Assembly (NCBI GenBank): GCA_963780655.1
Contig: CAWACP010000006.1
Span: 868,001-932,000 of the forward strand
Reading direction: 5' to 3'
Origin: CAWACP01 sp963780655
GTDB lineage: Bacteria; Acidobacteriota; Terriglobia; Bryobacterales; Bryobacteraceae
Length of the DNA stretch: 64,000 nucleotides
Shown piece by piece: positions 23,667 through 32,774 of this stretch (position 1 is its first letter; each line of letters starts with the position of its first letter). The notes under the pieces were generated by a model. That model saw only the letters and a program-made list of their open reading frames with translations. It made no database searches and was not told the DNA's origin. Position numbers and translations under genes: made by a program.

Positions 23667-24905
23667 TTAGCCGAGGATCTGACGGAAGCGGGGCCGGTCG
23701 TACCCGGGGAACACCTCAGCAAGGTCGCGGTTGCCGAGGTGCTTCGTGACGCATTCGCCCAGGATGTCGCGGAAGTCAGTGGTAAGCGCCAGGTCGCGGT
23801 CTTCGTAGAGCTGACCGCCGGCCAGTCCCGGCCAGCCGCCGTGAACACGGCCCCCGCGAACTCCGGCGCCCATGGCGAACATCACGTTGGCATGACCGTG
23901 GTCGGTACCGCGGTCGCCGTTTTCGCGGGCTGTGCGGCCGAACTCCGACATGGTCACCAGCAGGATGTCGCCCATCCGGTCTCCCATGTCCTGATGAAAC
24001 GCCGCCAGCGCCTGGCCGAACTCCGCGAGGCGGTTGGCAAGCTGTCCCTGGGAGGGCTTTGCGCCCACCTCATTCACATGGGTGTCCCAGCCGCACACGT
24101 CGGCGAAGGCCACTTCCAGTCCGACGTCAGCCTTGATCAGCCGCGCAATCTGCAGCATAGCCTGGCCGAACTGGCCTTTCGGATAGCTCGCGCCGCCTGC
24201 CGGCGTGTAGGTCTGCTTCTGCACCGATTGCATCAGCTTCACGGCCTCGAACGTCTCCTGACCGGCGCCGCGCAGCACCGTGTCCGCGGCGCCGGCGTAC
24301 ATGCTCTCAAACGCCTCTTCCGACTTCGCATCGCGGATCTGGAAGTCGCCGATGTTGGTCAGCGCCACGGCCTGGTTGCGGCCCCGCAGGCTGCGCGACA
24401 AGTCCGACCCCACGCTGACAGCGCGCACGGGCGAAGGCCGCGGCTCCGGCATCAGCGAGCGATTCAGCCAGCCATCCGAAGTTGCTTTGCGGCCAGGCGT
24501 ACCGGACTCCATGTAATCCTGCGCGTCGAAATGCGAGCGCGTGGGATCGGGCGAGCCTACTGCTTCGATGATGGCGAGTTGCTGGGCGCGGTAGATGGGC
24601 GCCAGCGGCGCGAGAGCCGGATGCAGGCCGAAGAACCCGTCGAGGTCAATCGCCGACTCGGGCGTTCCGTCCGGCCTGGGAATGCCAATGGTGGGGCGCA
24701 GCGCGTAGTAGCTCGGATCGCCGAAGGGGACCACGACGTTGAGTCCGTCGGCGGCGCCTCGCTGAAAGATAGCCACCAGGATCTTCCGCCTGCGTCCGGC
24801 GGTGCTGTCCTCGGCATATGCCGCGCGAGAAAGCCAGGCCGGGGCCACTCCCGCGCCGAACATGGCGATCGCCGAATTCTTCAGGAACGCTCTGCGTGAG
24901 TTCAT
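23667..24905 (-). CDS. DUF1501 family Tat-exported protein
   Basis: A 412-residue protein from ATG 24905, chosen because it opens a Tat signal (SRRAFLKNSAIAMFGAG). The mature part is typical DUF1501, a family with an alkaline-phosphatase-like fold: VAIFQRGAADGLNVVVPFGD, LHPALAPLAPIYRAQQLAIIEAVG, SHFDAQDYMESG, DVCGWDTHVNEVG, LLVTMSEFGRTARENGDRGTDHGHANVMFAMG. His and Asp residues in the last block fit metal binding. The protein is nearly always coded next to a DUF1800 protein, as here, where the DUF1800 gene precedes it on the same strand. No substrate is known for the pair. Confidence 0.88.
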   Translation of the reverse strand: MNSRRAFLKNSAIAMFGAGVAPAWLSRAAYAEDSTAGRRRKILVAIFQRGAADGLNVVVPFGDPSYYALRPTIGIPRPDGTPESAIDLDGFFGLHPALAPLAPIYRAQQLAIIEAVGSPDPTRSHFDAQDYMESGTPGRKATSDGWLNRSLMPEPRPSPVRAVSVGSDLSRSLRGRNQAVALTNIGDFQIRDAKSEEAFESMYAGAADTVLRGAGQETFEAVKLMQSVQKQTYTPAGGASYPKGQFGQAMLQIARLIKADVGLEVAFADVCGWDTHVNEVGAKPSQGQLANRLAEFGQALAAFHQDMGDRMGDILLVTMSEFGRTARENGDRGTDHGHANVMFAMGAGVRGGRVHGGWPGLAGGQLYEDRDLALTTDFRDILGECVTKHLGNRDLAEVFPGYDRPRFRQILG

Positions 24906-24927
24906 AACATCAACCTTCTTTTGTGTC

Positions 24928-24970
24928 GGGCAGGCGGGCGAGGCGCCCGCCGCAGGCCGGGGGCCTGCCC
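24928..24970. repeat. Palindrome between DUF1800 and DUF1501 genes
   Basis: Outer arms GGGCAGGC (24928-24935) and GCCTGCCC (24963-24970) enclose a second stem, GCGGGCG/CGCCCGC. It lies in the 80-base gap of the DUF1800-DUF1501 operon and could modulate readthrough or stability of the downstream message. Confidence 0.65.
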
Positions 24971-24985
24971 CACAGACTTCACAGT

Positions 24986-26713
24986 TCATCTTCGCTGGAA
25001 CTCCGGAGAACCCAGTGCCAGACCAGCGGCTTCATCAGGAGCCTTCGCGATCACCGCGCTCGTCTGAGGGCCCGGATCGCGGAACAGCAGGTCACGGGGC
25101 GTCAGAGGCCGCTCCACGTGAATGCCGGGAAGCTTATTCCGCGTCAGCGCCAGCGCGAAATTCATGCGGTTGAGCAGCGCCGCCGAGTTCACCCATTCCG
25201 AATTGGCGTTCGAATATCCTGTCGGTTCCAGCTTACGGTAAATCGGCTCGCCCAGCTTTCCCACCTGCCCAGCCAGCGCGTACACATCGTCCACTTTGGC
25301 GCCCGTGGCCCGCACCGCGCTCACCACCATCTCGAAGGGCGTCTTGATCTTCGCCTGCCACGCGCCCTCGGACCAGAACTCCGGCGAGTCGAGCATGGTC
25401 TTCATCACCTCGCGGATGTCGCCGTGCGTCTTCAGAAATGTCTTCGACATGCGATCCACCAGCGCCTGCGGCGGATTATCAGCCACGAACTTCTGCGCCA
25501 GCTCGAAGCTGATGTGCCGGGCCGTGGCGGGATGGCTGGCCACAATATCCAGCACCTTCTCTCCGTCTTCGATGCCGCCGCCCGCGGGAATGGTCACGCC
25601 CAGCACCGTCTTCTCGCGTTTGTCATGCCACCGGTCGTTGTACTCGAAGCCGCCGCCCTTGCGCGGGTCGCGGATGGTCCAGCCGGTGAAGCAGCGCGCC
25701 ACTTCAGTGACGTCCTTCTGCGTGTAGCCGCCATCGACGCCCAGCGTGTGCAGTTCCAGCAACTCGCGGCCATAGTTTTCGTTCAGGCCCCGCCGGTTGT
25801 TCGATTGCCAGTTGTCCAGATAAAAAAGCATTGCCGGGCTCTTCGCCGTAGCCTCCAGCAGGTCCCTGAACCTGCCCAGCACGTACGGCTGGATCGCGTT
25901 GCGCTCATATTCGTTCACTTCGTAGCGGTCGGCGCCCTTATCGAGAAACACGTTGAAATGGTTGAACCAGAAATCGTCCAGCACCTGCGCGAGTTGGCGA
26001 TTGCTGTAGATGGCGCGGTACAGTTTGCCGGCGGTCAGGTCGGCCGTGACCGCCTGCTGCGGCGCGTTCATCAGCAACAGGGTCTGGCGCACCTCCGGAG
26101 GTCCCAGAGAGATCAGTTGCTGGCGCAGCCCGCGGGGTAGCGCGACGGCGACATACTCCAGCCGGCCGGGAGCGAGAGAGGCGAGCAGCGTCTTCTTCTC
26201 TTCCGGCGTGCCGCGGCGCAGCGTGCGGATCTGATCTTCGGTGAGCGCGCCGAGCAGCTTCTCGCCGTGGTCATCTTCGTCTTTAGCGGCGTTCTGCCGA
26301 TAACGCGCTACCAGATTCTGCGCAGCCATTCGCGCGACTGGATCGGCGGGGAGCGGCGCCTTGCCATCCGCCATTCGCCGTATAACCTGCGGAGGCGGAT
26401 AATGCTCTACCAGTTCCGCGGTACTCATGTTCAGCGACGGCAGAGTGGCCAACTTCGCGTGCAATTCGGAGTTCTCGCGGATCTTCTCAGGATGGAGCTG
26501 GGACGCAACCCACTTCTTCAGGCCGATTCGTTCCACCTGCGCGAGGTCGCCCGGCCGCGGTCCGTAAGTCAGCCGGTCGAGCGCCTGCAGCGCCTGCTCG
26601 TCCTTCGGCAGCTTCTGGCGAAAGGCGGGGTTGTCTTTGGGGACCCGGCGGCCGGCCGTAACGCCGGCCATCGATACGACAAGTACGGCGGCGAATGCCG
26701 AACGATGGAACAC
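24986..26713 (-). CDS. DUF1800 family exported protein
   Basis: A 575-residue protein from GTG 26713, with a GGAG box upstream and a short signal peptide. The conserved opening is LDRLTYGPRPGDLAQVERIGLKKWVASQLHPE; the core has LDDFWFNHFNVF, the loop AIQPYVLGRFRDLLEATAKSPAMLFYLDNWQS, NENYGRELLELHTLGVDGGYTQKDVTEVARCFTGW, and the C-terminal block KIKTPFEMVVSAVRATGA with the final GYSNANSEWVN. These are the hallmarks of DUF1800. The function is unknown; partnership with DUF1501 proteins is widespread. Confidence 0.9.
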   Translation of the reverse strand: MFHRSAFAAVLVVSMAGVTAGRRVPKDNPAFRQKLPKDEQALQALDRLTYGPRPGDLAQVERIGLKKWVASQLHPEKIRENSELHAKLATLPSLNMSTAELVEHYPPPQVIRRMADGKAPLPADPVARMAAQNLVARYRQNAAKDEDDHGEKLLGALTEDQIRTLRRGTPEEKKTLLASLAPGRLEYVAVALPRGLRQQLISLGPPEVRQTLLLMNAPQQAVTADLTAGKLYRAIYSNRQLAQVLDDFWFNHFNVFLDKGADRYEVNEYERNAIQPYVLGRFRDLLEATAKSPAMLFYLDNWQSNNRRGLNENYGRELLELHTLGVDGGYTQKDVTEVARCFTGWTIRDPRKGGGFEYNDRWHDKREKTVLGVTIPAGGGIEDGEKVLDIVASHPATARHISFELAQKFVADNPPQALVDRMSKTFLKTHGDIREVMKTMLDSPEFWSEGAWQAKIKTPFEMVVSAVRATGAKVDDVYALAGQVGKLGEPIYRKLEPTGYSNANSEWVNSAALLNRMNFALALTRNKLPGIHVERPLTPRDLLFRDPGPQTSAVIAKAPDEAAGLALGSPEFQRR

Positions 26714-26764
26714 TGGCCGGCTCTCCTTTATCTATAAACGCGCCGCGGCCGGGAAAAGTTGTGG

Positions 26765-27184
26765 TCATTCGCCGATTATCTTGACCAGAACGCGCTTGCG
26801 GCGGCGGCCGTCGAACTCGCCGTAAAAGATCTGCTCCCATGGGCCGAAGTCGAGCTTGCCTTCGGTAATGGCCACCACCACCTCGCGGCCCATCACCTGC
26901 CGCTTCATGTGCGCATCTGCGTTGTCCTCGCCGGTGCGGTTGTGCTGATACTTCGAGACAGGCTCGTGCGGCGCAAGCTGCTCCAGCCAGCGCTCGTAAT
27001 CCTGGTGCAGGCCCGATTCGTCATCGTTGATGAACACCGACGCGGTAATGTGCATGGCGTTCACCAGGACAAGGCCCTCCCGGACGCCGCTTTCGCGCAG
27101 GCAGTCGTCCACCTGTCCGGTGATGTTGATAAATCCACGGCGCGAGGGCACGTTGAACCAGAGTTCTTTGCGAAAGCTTTTCAT
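26765..27184 (-). CDS. YjbQ/UPF0047 family protein
   Basis: A 139-residue protein. The motifs NITGQVDDCLRESGVREGLVLV, NAMHITASVFINDDESGLHQDY and NADAHMKRQVMGREVVVAITEGKLDFGPWEQIFYGEFDG are those of the YjbQ/UPF0047 family, including the conserved His and Glu positions. Some members show weak thiamine-phosphate synthase activity, but the physiological role is not clear. It stands alone, 50 bases after the DUF1800 start region, and a REP copy lies upstream. Confidence 0.88.
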   Translation of the reverse strand: MKSFRKELWFNVPSRRGFINITGQVDDCLRESGVREGLVLVNAMHITASVFINDDESGLHQDYERWLEQLAPHEPVSKYQHNRTGEDNADAHMKRQVMGREVVVAITEGKLDFGPWEQIFYGEFDGRRRKRVLVKIIGE

Positions 27185-27237
27185 AATCTATTGTGGTGGG
27201 TCAGACAAGAATGGACGATAACGCCGACCGCTACCAA

Positions 27238-27262
27238 ACCGCTCCCTCACGGTCGCGGCTCA
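27238..27262 (-). repeat. Remote copy of the RAYT-associated REP
   Basis: A 25-base copy of the REP found on both sides of the RAYT gene, some 21 kb away, in the same orientation as 5879-5903. It differs from each of those by about three bases. It lies in the 95-base gap between the PEP-CTERM gene stop and the YjbQ start, with no transposase nearby, as expected of a dispersed REP. Confidence 0.8.
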
Positions 27263-27279
27263 GACAGCGTTTCCGAGGC

Positions 27280-27858
27280 TTACAGAAGGGATTGGCGGCG
27301 ACGACAACCCAATGCCACAAGCCCCACGGCCAGCGTCAGCAGGGTAGCGGGCTCAGGGGTCGCGGTCACGGTGGTCGCCGGGAGCTGGTAATTAGTCGAG
27401 TTCACAACGACGTAGAACGGATTAAAAGTGAAAGCGCCGGACAATAACGTCGGGGCGGATGTCGATCCCAAATACATCGTTGGACCCGCAAAAAACCCAG
27501 GCCCTAATCCGTCGGTGCACGTCGCCGTGGTAGCGCCGTTGAAACACATCAAGAAGCCGGCGCCGTTGGTGGGACTAAAGAACCGGATGAAGGTCGGCGT
27601 GACGGGATCGGGCAAGCCACTCAGGGTGTAGCTGAAGTTCGAGAAAGCGAAGCTGAACCCACCCATGCCAACATCCGACAGCGCAGGGCTGGTGTTCACC
27701 TGGAAGGAAAACGACCACGTTTCATTGGGCCCGGAGAACGCGGAAACCGGCGTGGATGACGAAAACGTTCCGCTATCGGTGTAGCCAATTGTAGCGGCGC
27801 TAACAGATATCCAGGAGAGCACGGAGACCGGAAAAATCCGGGCCAACTTACGCGTCAT
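27280..27858 (-). CDS. PEP-CTERM anchored exported protein
   Basis: A 192-residue protein with a signal peptide (ARIFPVSVLSWISVSA) and a C-terminal sorting tail: TPEPATLLTLAVGLVALGCRRR, that is, the PEP motif, a hydrophobic helix and an Arg-rich end. This signal is cut by an exosortase in exopolysaccharide-making bacteria. The middle is a beta-rich, Ser/Thr/Gly/Phe-rich domain of no known family. No exosortase gene is in the window, although the right edge begins a probable polysaccharide locus. Confidence 0.8.
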   Translation of the reverse strand: MTRKLARIFPVSVLSWISVSAATIGYTDSGTFSSSTPVSAFSGPNETWSFSFQVNTSPALSDVGMGGFSFAFSNFSYTLSGLPDPVTPTFIRFFSPTNGAGFLMCFNGATTATCTDGLGPGFFAGPTMYLGSTSAPTLLSGAFTFNPFYVVVNSTNYQLPATTVTATPEPATLLTLAVGLVALGCRRRQSLL

Positions 27859-27905
27859 TGCGACAGAATACTTCCGGCTGGAATAGTCGTCACGTACTGT
27901 TTTCT

Positions 27906-29072
27906 CTAAAGCGCTCGCTCTACTTCCGCCAGTGCTGCCGACAGCGCCTCGTGCGATGGGAGGCTGCCCTGCGCGAGCCCTGCATTCCCCCCGCCGCGTC
28001 CGCCGTGCTTCGAGAAAATCTCCTTCAGCAGGTTGCCGGCATGAATGCCGCTCGTCGCCGATGCCGCGAGCAGCAGCCCCGGAGGGTTCTCCGATATGCC
28101 GATGAAGCAGGCCGATTCGCCCGAAGCGAAGCTCTGGGCCAACGCACGCAGCTCGTCGTCAAACGACGGCACAGTGCGCGTCGCTGTGCGACGGCCCGAG
28201 GGCCCGGGCACGGTGTTCGCGAAGAGCTTCTGCCCCTCCATCCTCGCCAGTTCGATGGCCATGCGGCTTCGTGTTTTCTCGGCGGCCTGCAGCCTTTCCG
28301 CCTGCGCGGCCGCGATCGCCGCCGCCTCCTCGGGAGGACAGGAAAAGACCCGCGAAACGGCCGTAACCACATCGTAATCGCGGCGCGCGTCACGTACTGC
28401 TCGCATGCCGCAGACGAATTCCACGCGGACCGTACCGCGAATCCGGTCGAGCCGGCGGATGAGTATCGGACCGATCTCGCCCGTAGCCCGCACGTGCGTG
28501 CCTCCACATGCGCTGCGATCGAGGTCCGCGATGGAGACGATGCGGATCTCGCCCTGGCGCTCGGTGGGCTTGCGCAAGCCGAGATCCGCTGAGGCATCCT
28601 CGAAGGAGACAGACACCGGCCGGTTCTCGAACACGATCTCGTTCGCGCGCTTCTCCACCGTTTGTACTTCCGCCGGCGAAAGAGAACCGCGCTGGATGTC
28701 GATAGTGCATGACGCCTCGCCAAGATGAAAGCTCATGGTGGGAGCGTTCAGCAGATGGATGAACACGGCCGAGAGCAGGTGCTGACCCGTGTGCTGCTGC
28801 ATATGATCGAAGCGGCGCTCGCGATCGATGCGCGCGTCCACCTCCGCCGCCGTGACGGGGGCCGCAGTGACGTGCGCAATGCGCTCGCCCTCGTCGATCA
28901 CTTCAACCACCCGCACGCCACTGAGAGTGCCTGTATCGAACGGCTGCCCGCCGGAGGTGGGATAGAAGGCGGTCCGGTCCAGATAGACGTGCGTGCCGTC
29001 CGGGCTCGCCTCCACAACGCGAGCCCGGAATTCCGTCAGATAGCTGTCGCGATAGTACAGGCGCTCGGTCAC
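27906..29072 (-). CDS. AlaX-L type alanyl-tRNA editing protein with DHHA1 domain
   Basis: About 388 residues. GTG 29072 is chosen because it overlaps the stop of the preceding gene and gives the usual start TERLYYRDSYLTEF. The N-terminal beta-barrel includes YLDRTAFYPTSGGQPFDTG; the editing site has the zinc ligands in HTGQHLL and CGGTHV. The C-terminal third ends in KHGGRGGGNAGLAQG, the DHHA1 signature also found at the AlaRS C-terminus. The protein hydrolyses mischarged Ser- or Gly-tRNA(Ala) in trans. No aminoacylation domain is present, so it is not alaS. Confidence 0.9.
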   Translation of the reverse strand: MTERLYYRDSYLTEFRARVVEASPDGTHVYLDRTAFYPTSGGQPFDTGTLSGVRVVEVIDEGERIAHVTAAPVTAAEVDARIDRERRFDHMQQHTGQHLLSAVFIHLLNAPTMSFHLGEASCTIDIQRGSLSPAEVQTVEKRANEIVFENRPVSVSFEDASADLGLRKPTERQGEIRIVSIADLDRSACGGTHVRATGEIGPILIRRLDRIRGTVRVEFVCGMRAVRDARRDYDVVTAVSRVFSCPPEEAAAIAAAQAERLQAAEKTRSRMAIELARMEGQKLFANTVPGPSGRRTATRTVPSFDDELRALAQSFASGESACFIGISENPPGLLLAASATSGIHAGNLLKEIFSKHGGRGGGNAGLAQGSLPSHEALSAALAEVERAL

Positions 29073-30820
29073 TGAATCGAAATGGCGACAGGATCGCTCG
29101 TGGATACGCCGTTCGAGATGTACACCAGCACCTGGTCGCCTTTCGGCGCATTCGCCGGCACGTGCACGTTCACCTGATACAGGCCGACGTACCCAGGAGC
29201 CACGCCGGCATAGGAGGCCTTCACACAAACCGGGTTCTGCGCAAGAGCATCAGTCTCGAAGCACACAAGGTACTTCGGATTCGCGACTCCGCTGGTGGGA
29301 GCGGCTCCGGTGGTTTGCGCAGGCGTGGTCTGCCCCAGGCCGATCGCGTAGAACTGAATCACGTCCGTGCCCCCTTTGACCGCCCGCTTGCCGCGATCGG
29401 TGATCACCTGCGCAGCGCCGTAGATGGGGAACGTATTGTCGGCATAGGTAACGCCGATGCCCCAGACCGCGGGACAGAAATTCGACGCGTAACAGAATTG
29501 CAGAATCCGCGGCATGCTCGCCGCAATCTCCACGGTCTCCGTGTTGCTGGTCTTCCCGTTCGTCACCACCTGAACGGTGGCTTCGCCTACCGCGGTCTCG
29601 TACGGGACCTGAAGGTTCACCTGGCCGAAGCTGACATAGTAAAGCGGAGCAGCTACGCCGTTCACCAGCACCTTGACGTTATCCGAGCCGAGCTCCGTTG
29701 GTAATGGCTTGGTGGACGCGACCACAGCGTCTCCGTTGTGCAGCCATGTTCCGTTCACCACCGCTATATCGCCCTGGGCAAGGGCTTCGCCCACGATATA
29801 GTTCGCCGGGTTAATCACGCCAGGAACCTGGATCAGGGGCGGCGCCTCCGCAATGACGTTCAATTGCACCGGTACCGCCAGCGATCCGTTCGCCGCGTTG
29901 GAATCGATGGTTACCGTGCCGGTATGCGTACCCGGCCCGAGTCCGGTCGGATCGGCCGTAACCTGAACCAGCGGGGTTTTGGCAATCGGTTTCGCGCTCA
30001 GCCAGGTTCCGGTGTCCATCGTTACCTTGGTATCGGAAACGGTCAGCGTGCCCTGACCGTCGTTGGCGGTGTTCACGTACTGCGATTGCGCAGCCATACC
30101 CTGACCCACTGTAAACGTCAGGCTCACGTTGGCAAGGTCGATGATCGGATCCGTCGTGACGTGCAGAGTCACTGCCACGGTCTTGTTGTCCAGCGCGGAC
30201 GGCGACCCGCTCAGCTTCACCGCGCCCGTGTAGTTGCCGGTCAGGCCGGGCAGCGCCGTCGCCTTGATCGCGTAGGGAATGGAGAATGCGAAGGTGCCAG
30301 CGCCGGTAAGCCGCAGCGTCAGCCACTCGCCGCCCGTCTGCGTCGATACCGCGGAATCCACCGGGTGGTCCGTGTTGAAGGTGGCGGTCGCGCTGCCGCC
30401 GGGAGCCGCGTACAGATCCAGCTTCGCCGGCACCTGGCCGCCAATGGCCACGGTCACCGTAATCGTCTGCGGCGCATCCGTGGCGGCAGGGTCGGACACG
30501 GTGACAATGCCCGTGTATGTTCCGGTCTTCAGGCTGGAAGTGTTGAGACTGATGGCCACGGGGATGCAACGACCCGAATGGCAGGAGGTAGCCGGTTCCA
30601 CTTTGACGGAGAGCCACGATACAGAAGCGGTGGCCGTGAGGCTCAGCGAACCGTCCCCGAGGTTCGTAGCCTGAATTGTTTCCACTGGCCCATTGGCGGC
30701 TTGTGCGATGTTCACCGGCCCCACGGTCGTGGTCGACAGTCCCAGTCTGGGCGCCGCGCTCAGACAGGCGGCGGAAACAAGGACCAGGGTCGTGTAGCGT
30801 GCGAGGTGTGTGATGTTCAT
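29069..30820 (-). CDS. Exported BACON-like repeat protein with Solibacter C-terminal domain
   Basis: A 583-residue protein with a signal peptide. It has three to four tandem Ig-like beta-sandwich repeats with the BACON pattern (WLSVKVEPATS, LKTGTYTGIVTVSDPAA, WLTLRLTGAGTF, WLSAKPIAKTPLVQVTADPTGLGPGTHTG). The final 230 residues form the domain catalogued as TIGR03437 (Solibacter uncharacterised C-terminal): VPYETAVGEATVQVV, GTDVIQFYAIGLGQTTPAQTTGAAP and VGLYQVNVHVPANAPKGDQ. Such proteins are cell-surface or secreted; their ligands are unknown, though BACON domains are thought to bind mucin-like or plant glycans. The stop overlaps the AlaX start. Confidence 0.88.
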   Translation of the reverse strand: MNITHLARYTTLVLVSAACLSAAPRLGLSTTTVGPVNIAQAANGPVETIQATNLGDGSLSLTATASVSWLSVKVEPATSCHSGRCIPVAISLNTSSLKTGTYTGIVTVSDPAATDAPQTITVTVAIGGQVPAKLDLYAAPGGSATATFNTDHPVDSAVSTQTGGEWLTLRLTGAGTFAFSIPYAIKATALPGLTGNYTGAVKLSGSPSALDNKTVAVTLHVTTDPIIDLANVSLTFTVGQGMAAQSQYVNTANDGQGTLTVSDTKVTMDTGTWLSAKPIAKTPLVQVTADPTGLGPGTHTGTVTIDSNAANGSLAVPVQLNVIAEAPPLIQVPGVINPANYIVGEALAQGDIAVVNGTWLHNGDAVVASTKPLPTELGSDNVKVLVNGVAAPLYYVSFGQVNLQVPYETAVGEATVQVVTNGKTSNTETVEIAASMPRILQFCYASNFCPAVWGIGVTYADNTFPIYGAAQVITDRGKRAVKGGTDVIQFYAIGLGQTTPAQTTGAAPTSGVANPKYLVCFETDALAQNPVCVKASYAGVAPGYVGLYQVNVHVPANAPKGDQVLVYISNGVSTSDPVAISIQ

Positions 30821-31004
30821 TTAGATAGACAAGTCCGCGTATTCCGCGGGCGATTCAGGTGGAACGGAAGAACGGGCCTGGCTCCTGCAATGCACCTGCG
30901 AGGCCAACCGCAACTCGGTGACGGCACAAGCGCGAACGTCAAGGCCTGGTCTGCATCCGACCCACGTAATGTGGCGGATGGATACACCGGAGGTCACAGG
31001 CGAA

Positions 31005-31964
31005 TCAAACCCACCAGGCGGCGCCGGCCGACTCCCGAATGACAATCTGGTTCAAAAATTCAGCGGCTTTGGTTAGTCCTTCGTCCGCCGACATGAGACT
31101 GTCCTCATGCTCGATGGACAGCACATGATCGTAGCCGTACATGCGCAGCGTGGAGATGAATTCCTTCCACCAGCCGAACGCGTGCCCGTAGCCAACTGTA
31201 CGGAAGATCCACGACCGGTTCCGCTCGTCGGTGTACTTCTTGGTGTCGAGTACGCCGGTCTTCGGCAGGTTGGCATCGTAGATCTGAGTGTCTTTCGCGT
31301 GGACGTGGAAAATGGAATCGCCCAGCACGCGAATGGCTTTGATGGGATCGATGCTCTGCCAGAACATGTGGCTGGGGTCGTAGTTTGCGCCGATGTTCTG
31401 GCCGCACTCCGCGCGCAGCCGCAGCAGCGTCTCCGGGCTGTAGCAGAGAAAGCCGGGGTGCATCTCGAGGGCAATCTTCACGCCGTGATCTTTGGCAAAG
31501 GCGGCGTGCTTCGTCCAGAACGGAATGGCGCGCTGCTCCCACTGCCAGGCGAGAATGTCCAGAAACTCGGGCGGCCAGGGACAGGTGACCCAGTTCGGGT
31601 ATTTCGCTTTATCGCTGTCGCCGGGGCAACCGGAAAAATCCACCACCACGGAGACGCCCAGCTTCTCCGCCAGCAGGATGGTGTTCCGGCTGGTCTCCAC
31701 GAACCCTTTCGCGATGTCCGGGTCGGGGTGCAGCGGGTTTCCGTGGCAGCTCAGCGCGCTGATGCTGAACCCTTCGCCGTCCAGCTTTTTCCGGAACTCG
31801 CTCAGCTCGGCATCGTTCTGCAGCATGCTCAGCGGGCAGTGCGGACCGCCGGGATAGTTGCCGGTCCCGAGCTCCACCGTGCTGATGTTCAGCTTCTTCA
31901 GTTTTTCGATGACTTTGTCGAGCGGAAACTGCGATAAGAGCGCTGTGAAGACGCCAACTTTCAT
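31005..31964 (-). CDS. Sugar phosphate isomerase/epimerase (xylose isomerase-like TIM barrel)
   Basis: A 319-residue TIM-barrel protein from ATG 31964 with a GAGGAG box. It begins MKVGVFTALLSQFPLDKVIEKLKKLNISTVELGTG, and the metal-binding residues lie in KIALEMHPG, ANYDPSHMFW, FHVHAKD and VLSIEHED, as in AP-endonuclease-2-type isomerases. These proteins often interconvert inositols or keto-sugars. The family is greatly expanded in Bryobacterales. It stands alone between the BACON gene and the DUF2071 gene. Confidence 0.88.
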   Translation of the reverse strand: MKVGVFTALLSQFPLDKVIEKLKKLNISTVELGTGNYPGGPHCPLSMLQNDAELSEFRKKLDGEGFSISALSCHGNPLHPDPDIAKGFVETSRNTILLAEKLGVSVVVDFSGCPGDSDKAKYPNWVTCPWPPEFLDILAWQWEQRAIPFWTKHAAFAKDHGVKIALEMHPGFLCYSPETLLRLRAECGQNIGANYDPSHMFWQSIDPIKAIRVLGDSIFHVHAKDTQIYDANLPKTGVLDTKKYTDERNRSWIFRTVGYGHAFGWWKEFISTLRMYGYDHVLSIEHEDSLMSADEGLTKAAEFLNQIVIRESAGAAWWV

Positions 31965-32018
31965 GGTTGCTCCTCGGAGGGGAATGGATGAAACGACAGC
32001 ATATCACGCGCCCGGCTG

Positions 32019-32774
32019 TCAGACGCGCGAAGGCGCGGCCACCATCACATCGAGGTTGCGAGAGAAGTGCGCGAGAGGCTCGCCCGCCGGCGGCGGCAGC
32101 CCCGCGGCCTGAATCAGATCCTGCTCGAGGCGCTCCACCGTGGCGCGCTGCAGCGGCCATGGAGGATGCTCGACATCGGCTTTCAGCGGCATTCCGAAAC
32201 GGGTGGCGTACAGCCGGAAGCGCGCGGTGAGAAATACTTCGAGCTCTGTCGGATCCCGAATCGGGTCGCCGGTGTTAATGACAATATCGCTGCGCGCCGC
32301 GGGCCACAGCAGCCGCCTGCTCGAATAGATTACCGAGTTCCCTTCCCTGCGCACCTTCATGCGCGCCCAGAAATACGGCAGTGCGTAGGCGGCGCGGGCT
32401 CCGACGACGGCATGCAGCCGCGCCGCATCGAGCGAGAAGAACCAGACTCCGCGGCGCCCGTGCCGGTCGACGACATACGTCCGCACATTTGTTTCGGGGA
32501 ATGTCGAAGCCCAGGGCAGAGCGGGACCGCGCGGCAAAGTCAGATCCGCCACGATGAACGGGACCAGCCCGATCCACGCTGCGCCATCGTACAGATCGAG
32601 TTCGAGAGCCGGCGGAACCAGCGAGCGCACGTCCGAGGGCTCGTATGGCCAGTGCAGAAAGGTGAGTTCACGCCACGACTGGCGCATTACCGGATGCGCA
32701 ATGCGGTGGGGCGCGGTGGCGGATACGGGCTCGATGGACACACCACTGTGTCGCAAATTGTCGACGCGCCGCAC
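32019..32774 (-). CDS. DUF2071 (YqjF-like) protein
   Basis: A 251-residue cytoplasmic protein. The opening block HPVMRQSWRELTFLHWPYEPSDVRSLVPPALELD, then AWIGLVPFIVADL, TFPETNVRTYVVDRHGRRGVWFFSLDAA and the end block RFRLYATR are typical of DUF2071. The role is unknown. Its GTG overlaps the stop of the upstream gene by one base (TAGTG), so it is the last gene of an operon with the two carboxypeptidase-regulatory-like proteins. A start a few codons downstream is possible as the first 25 residues are not conserved. Confidence 0.82.
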   Translation of the reverse strand: MRRVDNLRHSGVSIEPVSATAPHRIAHPVMRQSWRELTFLHWPYEPSDVRSLVPPALELDLYDGAAWIGLVPFIVADLTLPRGPALPWASTFPETNVRTYVVDRHGRRGVWFFSLDAARLHAVVGARAAYALPYFWARMKVRREGNSVIYSSRRLLWPAARSDIVINTGDPIRDPTELEVFLTARFRLYATRFGMPLKADVEHPPWPLQRATVERLEQDLIQAAGLPPPAGEPLAHFSRNLDVMVAAPSRV